A stretch of DNA of 10,854 nt. Source: JAXGPP01 sp964436865 (GTDB lineage: Bacteria > Planctomycetota > Planctomycetia > Pirellulales > Thermoguttaceae). Every line of letters begins with the position of its first letter. Position 1 is the stretch's first letter. Made by a program: the position numbers and the translations under genes. Of this stretch, positions 1-5,554 are shown piece by piece. The DNA is taken from positions 1-10,854 of the forward strand of contig CAYTFK010000241.1 in NCBI GenBank assembly GCA_964436865.1, written 5' to 3'. The notes beneath the pieces were generated by a model, which was not told where the DNA came from, searched no databases, and worked only from the letters and a program-made list of their open reading frames with translations.

Positions 1-10
1 ACCCGGGGCG

Positions 11-3000
11 CTACTTTCCTACCGGCGCGAAGTGCGTGCGGTCGTCGCCGATGGCCGTATAGACGGCCCAGAAATAGGGATGCAGCCAGGGCTCAACCTC
101 ATCCGACGCACGCAATCGGGCAAGCAGTGCCCGCTGTGAGCCGGCTAGTGCGGCGTGTGCCGGCCTGCCGGCGGCAAGCTGGGTGAAAAACTCGCCCATG
201 ACGATCGGACCGGTGCCGTCGTAGACATCCCACAATCCGGCGACCACGGTGCGGGCGCCGGAGTGGATGAGCGCCCGTTGGATGCCGAACAGATCGTCGC
301 CCGGCAGCGGCGAGCGATCGGCAAGCCCTGAATAGCAGGCGCTCAGCACCACCAGGTCGGCCGCGACGTCGGTCTCGTAGATTTCACGGGCGGTAAGGAA
401 GCCATCGTTTTCGCCGTCGGGGCGAAAGAGCAAGTAGCTGGCCAGAGGATTGTCGGCCAGGTTCTGTCCGTGCGTTGCCAGGAACAAGAGCCCGCGGCGA
501 TCGAACAGACTCCGCGCACGTCCTTCGAGGGCTTCCTGGCTGGTGAGGATTGTCTGCAGGTGTGCCGAGAGCGTGGTGCGGAGGTTGGCGATATCTTGCT
601 CCACGCCGGGCAACGGTGGCGCGTTCGGGAAGTGGACGATGGCCGATGCGTTGACCTGCTGGATCGGCCGATTGGGTTGTTCGCGGAGCAGGTCCCAGGC
701 GGTCAACGAAGGTGCATAGCAGAGGTCATATGGTTCGTCGATAAGGAACCGCGGTTTGGCCATCACCGCGCTCGTCGCGCGCGGATCGGGCTCGGTGACC
801 AGCGACGCCAGCGGGAAGTAATGGAGGATGTGGTGAGGGACGACGATTACCGTCTTCGCTCGCCGCAACTCGGCGAGGACGGCGGGCGGCAGCAGTTCCT
901 GGCAGAAGCGATGCAGCTCGTCTTGCCAGGCGCTGTCGAAACCCAGATCGGCCTCCAGCCGCTGGCGCATTTTCACCGCCTGGTGATCGGTGTTGCTGAG
1001 GAAACTCCGCACGCGGGCTACCAGTCCTGCGGGCGGCACAGGCTGACCACGGCCGTCTTGAAGCAAGTGGACCCCGACTTCGCCCGATGTGGCGACGCAG
1101 AACACCCAGGCCCGCTCCGCTCCCAGGTAATACTCGACGGCCGCCACGTCGCCGGGCCAGTCGGAAACGATTTCAGAAAGGCGGCGAGCCGGCGCTTGCT
1201 GGGCCGCTGCGGAAGTCGCGCCGGTCGAGAGTACATCCTGCAAACCCCGGGCCTTGGCCAGTTCCAGGTACTCGAGGGCCTCCAGCGGCCGGTTGTCATC
1301 GATCAGGAGTTCTCCAATCCGCTCGTAGACATACGCGCGGCGCGCGAAGAAGCCGGCCCTGCCCAGACCCAACCGGTCGGCGGGCACCTGCGAACGGAGG
1401 AACTCGGCCAACAGGCGGGCAATACGCAAGTGGCGAAGGGCTTCGGCGCGGGCACCGCTGTCGGCAGGTTGGCGTCGCAGAAACATCAGGCCGAGGAGCC
1501 GATGCACGCTTTCCACACCGGCGAGACTGCCGCAGCGGAGGTAGGCTTCTTCAGACTTTCGCGCGTGCTTCGCGCAAGTCTCCGAGTCTTCCTCGCGAAA
1601 CGCGAGATGGGCCAGCACTTCGGCGGCAGCCGCACGCACGAGGTCGGTTGCCTCGCCGGCAAGCGCCTGCCGGGCGAGTCTCTGCGCTTCCGCCGACGCC
1701 TGCCGATCGCCGGCGGCGAACCCTCGCTGGCCGTTCACTGGCGGATCGAGCGTTCGGATCGCGTCGCCCAGGAGCGCGTATAGCCGCGCGAGGTTCGCTT
1801 CCACGGCCGGCCTCTCCGCCGAACCAAGTCTCTCAGACAGTCGCAAGGCGGCGCGGTACTGGATGAGCGAATCGCGCCAGTCCATCAGCGATTGGACCAG
1901 GGGCGACCGAACGCCGCTGGCGATCTGGAATGCCTGGTTGTAGAGCCGGTCCTGGCAGCGGGCGAGAAGAAAGTTGGCGTAGTTGTTGTGGGCTCGATAG
2001 GCGTCGGCCTGGTAGGGTTGGAGCATCACCACCGCGCGGGCAAACAGCGCCCGGGCCTCGCTCTCCACAGCCGGGCCGGACTCGGCCAGCACGACGGCGC
2101 GGTAGAGCGTCGCCAGGCCCTTGGTCCGTGGAGAGCTGTCCGCCGCCAAAGTGTCCAGCGCCGCGAGGGCCTCGTCCCACTGCCCGGCGACGATATGCCG
2201 GCGTGCGGCATCGATCGCCGAGATACCCGTCGCGTCGGCCGCGTCATTCCGATCGACAGTTCGCCCCTCAAGGCGGGCGAGCAGGCGGATGCGGACGTCG
2301 CTCAGATGGGGCGTGATCACCGTAGCGGGTGCTTGCTCGATGAGATCGAGGGCGTCGCCGAGGTAGGGGCGCGGCCGACCACGCTCGTCGTTCTGGCACA
2401 GCAGATGGCCCACGGCAACTTCAAGCCACAGTGGATCGGCACGGCCGCCGAGCAACTGTTCCATCTCCGCCGGCAGTTCCATGACCCAGTCACGGATCTC
2501 GGGATCCTCAACGAAGAAGGTTGTGCTCTGGCGTCCGTCTTCCGTAACGAGCGTGTATTCTCCGGCCGGCAATCCGGCGGAGAACTCGGCGGGCAATCCG
2601 GCGATCTCCGGCCAGGTGATCGTCGCCTGGCCTTCACGCACCGCAACGCGGGCCAATATCCGACTGCCTTGTTTGAGCACGAGCGTCGCGGCTGGATAAG
2701 CCTCTGCTGATCCATCAGGTTGGCGGCGGATCGTGAGGCGGGGGTCGAGGCAATAACCGCCGTGGGGCGGCGTGAGAAAGCCGGCGCCGCGAACCACGGT
2801 CTGGCCGACAAGCTGGTCCAAAGGCACTGTGGGAAACGAGGCAGCCCCGCCGGCATCGCTCGCCTCGCCACGGCTGACAGGGCCGGACCGCGAGCCCAAC
2901 GCGAGTTCTAGAGGACGGTCCACGCGATATCGCGTGGGGAGCACCTGCCACGATTCGCGCTGACCGTCGGACCAGATCAACATTCCCGGCGAGGCCGACG

Positions 3001-3163
3001 TTTCGCGCGAAATGCGGTAGAGCGGCATCACCTCCGGTCGTCCGTCAGCAGCAATGCGAATCAGGACTCCGCGTGGGCCGGTGGGATTGGAATCGGCCCA
3101 AGCCGTCGAGGCCGCTGCCAGGGCGGCCAATAGAACCAGTGATTTGGACCATGCGCGGAGCAT
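11..3163 (-). CDS. Exported TPR-like/CHAT domain protease-family protein
   Basis: The protein is about 1050 aa from an ATG at 3163. I chose this start over an in-frame codon 29 residues upstream because it begins a textbook signal peptide (MLRAWSKS, then a Leu/Ala core, then AWA|DS near residue 23) and has GAGG 6 nt upstream. The upstream extension lies partly inside a strong hairpin. Residues 24-230 look beta-rich, with an Ig-like stretch before 'FFVEDPE'. Residues about 310-645 are helical and Ala/Leu-rich like degenerate TPRs. Residues about 660-1050 are a CHAT domain (caspase-like, clan CD). Its catalytic His is His898 in LATHGQ and its Cys is Cys943 in LSACYSG, followed by 'GARTVVAGLWDV' and a C-terminal 'PYFWAVY', all typical CHAT blocks. 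CHAT proteins are cysteine proteases, usually partnered through TPRs. Substrate is unknown. It lies 131 bp downstream of the repeat-protein gene on the same strand. 'SACYSG' departs from the common SACETG form but keeps the dyad. Confidence 0.9.
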   Translation of the reverse strand: MLRAWSKSLVLLAALAAASTAWADSNPTGPRGVLIRIAADGRPEVMPLYRISRETSASPGMLIWSDGQRESWQVLPTRYRVDRPLELALGSRSGPVSRGEASDAGGAASFPTVPLDQLVGQTVVRGAGFLTPPHGGYCLDPRLTIRRQPDGSAEAYPAATLVLKQGSRILARVAVREGQATITWPEIAGLPAEFSAGLPAGEYTLVTEDGRQSTTFFVEDPEIRDWVMELPAEMEQLLGGRADPLWLEVAVGHLLCQNDERGRPRPYLGDALDLIEQAPATVITPHLSDVRIRLLARLEGRTVDRNDAADATGISAIDAARRHIVAGQWDEALAALDTLAADSSPRTKGLATLYRAVVLAESGPAVESEARALFARAVVMLQPYQADAYRAHNNYANFLLARCQDRLYNQAFQIASGVRSPLVQSLMDWRDSLIQYRAALRLSERLGSAERPAVEANLARLYALLGDAIRTLDPPVNGQRGFAAGDRQASAEAQRLARQALAGEATDLVRAAAAEVLAHLAFREEDSETCAKHARKSEEAYLRCGSLAGVESVHRLLGLMFLRRQPADSGARAEALRHLRIARLLAEFLRSQVPADRLGLGRAGFFARRAYVYERIGELLIDDNRPLEALEYLELAKARGLQDVLSTGATSAAAQQAPARRLSEIVSDWPGDVAAVEYYLGAERAWVFCVATSGEVGVHLLQDGRGQPVPPAGLVARVRSFLSNTDHQAVKMRQRLEADLGFDSAWQDELHRFCQELLPPAVLAELRRAKTVIVVPHHILHYFPLASLVTEPDPRATSAVMAKPRFLIDEPYDLCYAPSLTAWDLLREQPNRPIQQVNASAIVHFPNAPPLPGVEQDIANLRTTLSAHLQTILTSQEALEGRARSLFDRRGLLFLATHGQNLADNPLASYLLFRPDGENDGFLTAREIYETDVAADLVVLSACYSGLADRSPLPGDDLFGIQRALIHSGARTVVAGLWDVYDGTGPIVMGEFFTQLAAGRPAHAALAGSQRALLARLRASDEVEPWLHPYFWAVYTAIGDDRTHFAPVGK

Positions 3164-3169
3164 GGGCGG

Positions 3170-3173
3170 CCTC
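3170..3173 (-). promoter_or_regulatory. Ribosome binding site (GAGG) supporting the start at 3163
   Basis: GAGG on the minus strand lies 6 nt before the ATG at 3163. It supports the shorter, signal-peptide-initiating start of the CHAT gene. The motif is short, so the evidence is moderate. Confidence 0.45.
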
Positions 3174-3214
3174 GATCCATCGAAAGTCAATATGGTGTAT
3201 TGTGAATGGCGGCT

Positions 3215-3252
3215 GCGTGCCACGGCTTGCCGGACGGCAAGTCGTGGCACGC
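3215..3252. repeat. Long intergenic hairpin, 17-bp stem, 4-nt loop
   Basis: The left arm (3215-3231) and right arm (3236-3252) are inverted copies around the loop GGAC. All 17 positions pair except one, which is a G-T wobble on the plus strand and an A-C mismatch in minus-strand RNA. The arms centre on GTGCCACGGCTTGCC. It sits between the repeat-protein stop (3295) and the CHAT start (3163), both minus strand. No run of U follows on the minus strand, so a classical intrinsic terminator is not shown. It could be a dispersed intergenic repeat, an mRNA-stabilising or processing hairpin, or an atypical terminator. Confidence 0.75.
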
Positions 3253-3259
3253 GAACCGA

Positions 3260-3278
3260 CTCGTCCCATCGGGACGAG
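3260..3278 (-). terminator. Short GC-rich hairpin just after the repeat-protein gene; weak terminator candidate
   Basis: CTCGTCCC and GGGACGAG form a perfect 8-bp stem with a 3-nt loop (ATC on the plus strand). It begins 16 nt beyond the stop codon of the repeat-protein gene on the minus strand. The following minus-strand bases (TCGGTTCGCG) lack a U tract, so Rho-independent termination is doubtful. With the larger hairpin just beyond, it gives two tandem stem-loops within 65 nt. That layout would suit attenuation or transcript processing between the two genes. Confidence 0.35.
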
Positions 3279-3294
3279 CACCCGACGATCCTCG

Positions 3295-5133
3295 TCAGTC
3301 GGCGGAGACAAACTGCGTCGACAGGTCGCTGTCAACGCTGGCCGCCGGAGTGCGCGTGGCGGGGGCCGCCTTGTCCTCGGCCGGTTCCGACTCCTCCTCG
3401 TCGGCCTCGAATCCGGTGAGCTGGTCGAGCACCCGGATCACAGCCCGGCGGGCGTCGTCTTGCTGTGGCGAGACTGCCTGGGCCTGCTCGACCATCGCCT
3501 GCAATTGCGCGCGCTGGTCGTCGGCGAGATCCTCGTCTTCCGCGACGCCCTGCGCGATCATTTGCAGGACATCGCGGTTGCCGGCGATCTTCGCCCGATT
3601 CAGGGCGGCCAGCACTTCCTTGTAGCGAATGAAGGCATCGGGGCTGGTCGCACCGACGGAAACCGTCAGACCGGCCGGACCTTCAGCCAGACCTTTTTGG
3701 GCCGCGGCCAGCTTCTCGCTCAGGGCCGCGTCGCCCTTCAGCGCCTGCGCGAGGCGATCAAGCGCAGCGGCGTCTTTCGTTTCGGCTGCCAACTCGGCGG
3801 CGATCTCGAGGATCTCCCCAGCCGGCAGTGCCTTGTGTGGGCGTGCCAGCGTCTGTTCGCCTTGACGCAGCAGGAGCCCGGCATCAGTCATCAGACCCGA
3901 GTCCATCTCCGCCCACGCCTGAGCCAGCAATGGAACGCTGATGAACGAATCGAACGCCGGATCGCCCCAGTCAGCCGCGGCGGCATCCTCGTCATCCGCT
4001 TCACCTCCCGCAGCATCACGCGAGCCCCAACCCAGGTAGCCACCCTTCTTCTTGCCGTACTGCTGGCCGTAGCCGCCATACTGCCACGGGTACTGCTGTT
4101 GCTGCCACTGCCACGGATAGTTTGGCTGCGGCGAGGGGTAGGGGTATGGGTACGGGTAAGGGTTTGGATAGAACGGATTGGGCATATTCGGGTAGCCGCC
4201 GGACGGGTAAGTCTGCGGATACGAGAGATATGCACCGTAGCCGTCGCGCGAGCCATAGCCCAGCGCGTTCCCGTAGCCGCCCCACGACTTGCCCTTCTTG
4301 CTTGGCGTCGGCGGGTACTGGTACTGGGACGGATACTGGGACTGGGTTGGGTACTGCCACTGCCACTGCGACTGTTGCGTCGGCGGCTGATAAGGCGGTA
4401 TGTACGGGGGCTGGTACGGCGGCACGTATGGAGGCTTATACCCTGGCCATCCGCCCGACTGATCCATAGGCGGATATGTGGCGGTGCCCGGAGTTGTGGC
4501 GTATCCGCCGGCATCACTTGGCGCCGTCATGACATACGCGCTGTAGCCGTCGCGCGAACCGTAGCCCAGCGCACTCCCATAGCCGCCCCACGACTTGCCC
4601 TTCTTCTTACTTGGGGTCGGTGGGTACTGGTACGGGTACTGGGACTGGGTCGGGTACTGCCACTGCCATTGCGACTGTTGAGTCGGTGGCTGATAAGGCG
4701 GCACGTACGGCGGCTGGTACGGCGGCTGGTACGGCGGCTGGTAGGGCGGTTGATACGGCGGCTGGTATGGTGGTTGGTATCCACCACCGCCTCCTGGCGG
4801 CATCACGGCGGGCGGAATCAGTGATCCGCCGCCGCCCGGAGGAGTCACCGTCGGCGGAACAAAAGAGCCGCCACCCGGAACCGTGGGCGTTTCACCGCCG
4901 GGTACCAGCATCGCTGAGCCGTCCGGCAGGTTGCCAAGGTTCGGATTGCGTGAACCTTGGCCGAGTTTCTCCTTGACTTTCTCACCCGGCTGGGAATTGT
5001 CGGACTGAGAAGGTCCCTGTGCCGACGGCGCGCTGTCGTCTTGGGGCGCCTCGGCGGCCTTGCTGACGGCCGGGACGACAAGTCCGAGGGCCAGCAACCA
5101 GGCCATCCAATAATACGGGCGAGCGTGTTTCAT
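3295..5133 (-). CDS. Exported cysteine-free Pro/Tyr/Gln/Trp/Gly-rich repeat protein
   Basis: The protein is 612 aa and I recognise no named family. The ATG at 5133 has a strong Shine-Dalgarno (AAAGGAG, 7 nt upstream) and opens a signal peptide: MKHARPYYW, then a hydrophobic core, with likely cleavage at VSKA|AE near residue 26. An in-frame start 18 codons upstream lacks this support. After a polar linker come two or three PP-x-V-x-PPGGGG blocks (residues about 82-115), then an array of PPYQ tetrapeptides (about 119-150). Two near-identical blocks of about 55-60 residues follow (about 143-197 and 243-299): QQSQWQWQYPTQSQY, Lys-rich KGKSWGGYG, and ALGYGSRDGY. A PYPYPY stretch comes next, then a degenerate third block ending GWGSRD (370-373). 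Residues about 380-612 are Ala/Glu/Gln-rich and probably helical. There is no cysteine. The composition resembles prion-like, phase-separating or wall/matrix proteins. It is divergent from the metacaspase gene and upstream of a CHAT gene, so it may be their substrate or scaffold (inference). Confidence 0.85.
   Translation of the reverse strand: MKHARPYYWMAWLLALGLVVPAVSKAAEAPQDDSAPSAQGPSQSDNSQPGEKVKEKLGQGSRNPNLGNLPDGSAMLVPGGETPTVPGGGSFVPPTVTPPGGGGSLIPPAVMPPGGGGGYQPPYQPPYQPPYQPPYQPPYQPPYVPPYQPPTQQSQWQWQYPTQSQYPYQYPPTPSKKKGKSWGGYGSALGYGSRDGYSAYVMTAPSDAGGYATTPGTATYPPMDQSGGWPGYKPPYVPPYQPPYIPPYQPPTQQSQWQWQYPTQSQYPSQYQYPPTPSKKGKSWGGYGNALGYGSRDGYGAYLSYPQTYPSGGYPNMPNPFYPNPYPYPYPYPSPQPNYPWQWQQQQYPWQYGGYGQQYGKKKGGYLGWGSRDAAGGEADDEDAAAADWGDPAFDSFISVPLLAQAWAEMDSGLMTDAGLLLRQGEQTLARPHKALPAGEILEIAAELAAETKDAAALDRLAQALKGDAALSEKLAAAQKGLAEGPAGLTVSVGATSPDAFIRYKEVLAALNRAKIAGNRDVLQMIAQGVAEDEDLADDQRAQLQAMVEQAQAVSPQQDDARRAVIRVLDQLTGFEADEEESEPAEDKAAPATRTPAASVDSDLSTQFVSAD
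4135..4164 (-). repeat. Hexanucleotide repeats encoding PYPYPY
   Basis: Five consecutive 6-bp units of the form NGGGTA/T (plus-strand reading) encode alternating Pro-Tyr in the exported repeat protein, at about residues 324-333. The units differ mostly at the first base, so the array is imperfect but could still change length by slippage. Confidence 0.7.
4237..4405 (-). repeat. Long direct repeat within the exported repeat protein, copy 2
   Basis: This 169-bp segment is nearly identical to 4543-4708. It encodes residues about 243-299, running from the PPY segment through QWQWQY and the Lys-rich KGKSWGGYG to GYGSRDGY. Compared with copy 1 it has two extra codons (in the SQYQY part) and one fewer Lys codon. 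Both changes keep the frame. Confidence 0.85.
4382..4441 (-). repeat. 12-bp tandem repeats encoding PPY-x units, second array
   Basis: Five 12-bp units resembling GGCGGCTGGTAC on the plus strand encode alternating PPY with Q, V, I or K. This array is shorter and more diverged than the one at 4685-4780 and leads into copy 2 of the long repeat. Confidence 0.75.
4543..4708 (-). repeat. Long direct repeat within the exported repeat protein, copy 1
   Basis: This 166-bp segment is the first (N-terminal) copy, encoding residues about 143-197. Several stretches match copy 2 base for base, including the part coding for the Lys-rich WGGYG region. The high similarity at both DNA and protein level suggests recent duplication or gene conversion. 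Recombination between copies would delete or add about 306 bp (102 codons) in frame. Confidence 0.85.
4685..4780 (-). repeat. 12-bp tandem repeats encoding PPYQ tetrapeptides
   Basis: Eight 12-bp units (consensus GGCGGCTGGTAC on the plus strand) lie head to tail. The central ones are identical and the outer ones differ by a few bases. They encode a PPYQ tetrapeptide array in the mature part of the exported protein. The unit is a multiple of three, so copy-number changes stay in frame. Confidence 0.85.
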
Positions 5134-5140
5134 TGCGTCG

Positions 5141-5147
5141 CTCCTTT
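5141..5147 (-). promoter_or_regulatory. Strong Shine-Dalgarno (AAAGGAG) of the repeat-protein gene
   Basis: AAAGGAG on the minus strand lies 7 nt before the ATG at 5133, close to ideal spacing. It is the strongest ribosome binding site in the window and fixes the start of the exported repeat protein. It also suggests high translation. Confidence 0.8.
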
Positions 5148-5351
5148 CCAAAGAACTGGGAGTGTCACCGAGATGGTGGAACCACACGCGGTCGCCAGTC
5201 GAGCAGCAACACTGCCGAGTGGTGACCCACGCTGTCTATGGCCGTTCATTGGTCGCGGCCGACAGATTATCTCCGGCACAATTCACCGCGCGGCCAAGAA
5301 AGACTCCTCCGATTGTGCACTCAATCGCTGCCAGACCGACGAGCAAGTCGG

Positions 5352-5363
5352 CGCCGATCGGCG
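5352..5363. promoter_or_regulatory. 12-bp perfect palindrome, possible operator
   Basis: CGCCGATCGGCG is a perfect palindrome. It partly overlaps a second perfect 10-bp palindrome, TCGGCGCCGA (5348-5357). The spot lies about midway between the divergent genes, a plausible site for a shared regulator. GC-rich palindromes also arise by chance, so confidence is low. Confidence 0.25.
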
Positions 5364-5364
5364 T

Positions 5365-5380
5365 TTGGGCATGTTCCCAA
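5365..5380. promoter_or_regulatory. TTGGG-N6-CCCAA dyad, possible operator
   Basis: This interrupted inverted repeat has 5-bp half-sites separated by 6 bp, next to the palindrome at 5352-5363. The half-site and spacer geometry fits a dimeric transcription factor. It lies about 70 bp upstream of the TATAAT box. No factor is identified. Confidence 0.25.
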
Positions 5381-5447
5381 CAGACGCTGCTTCGAAAGAG
5401 CGGACAAGGGATGAGTCAACCGGAGCGCGGCGTGCCGCGAACGGCTG

Positions 5448-5453
5448 TATAAT
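5448..5453 (+). promoter_or_regulatory. TATAAT -10 box candidate upstream of metacaspase gene
   Basis: A perfect sigma70-type -10 hexamer lies 84 bp before the first plausible GTG start and 102 bp before the ATG of the metacaspase. At 16-18 bp upstream the sequence is GC-rich and does not resemble TTGACA, and the extended -10 TGn is shifted by one base. This is therefore a candidate based on one element in an otherwise GC-rich setting. Confidence 0.4.
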
Positions 5454-5554
5454 ACCTCCAGAACTTAGGTAATCAACACCCCCCAGCAGTGTAGCTGTTG
5501 AACTTCGTCGCAAAATGGCCAAGGGAAAGAGCGATCGTGCATTCAGTAGCGAAT

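Larger units (their letters stand above)
5134..5554. other. Divergent intergenic region between repeat protein and metacaspase
   Basis: About 420 bp separate the starts of the minus-strand repeat-protein gene and the plus-strand metacaspase gene. No coding sequence is convincing here, and its base composition is less GC-rich than the flanking genes. It holds a TATAAT hexamer (5448-5453) oriented toward the metacaspase, a 12-bp perfect palindrome (5352-5363), an adjacent TTGGG-N6-CCCAA dyad (5365-5380), and the Shine-Dalgarno of the repeat protein (5141-5147). Promoters for both genes should lie here. I could not assign a clear minus-strand promoter; GATAAT at 5266-5271 is the only -10-like candidate and has no -35 partner. 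Confidence 0.6.

Noticed and set aside
470..1783. Long plus-strand open frame opposite the left CHAT gene
   Set aside because: It is antisense to a gene with clear domain and motif support. Its translation has no recognisable motifs and is rich in Arg/Gly/Gln, as expected for a GC-rich shadow frame.
4382..4780. Possible CRISPR-like array in the 12-bp repeats
   Set aside because: Units are 12 bp with no spacers, stay in frame and encode PPYQ. No cas genes are nearby.
3073..4824. 583-codon plus-strand frame opposite the repeat-protein gene
   Set aside because: Its repetitive Arg/Leu/Val-rich product (RRLIRR-like) is the reverse reading of the PPYQ repeats. The minus-strand gene has a strong Shine-Dalgarno and a signal peptide.
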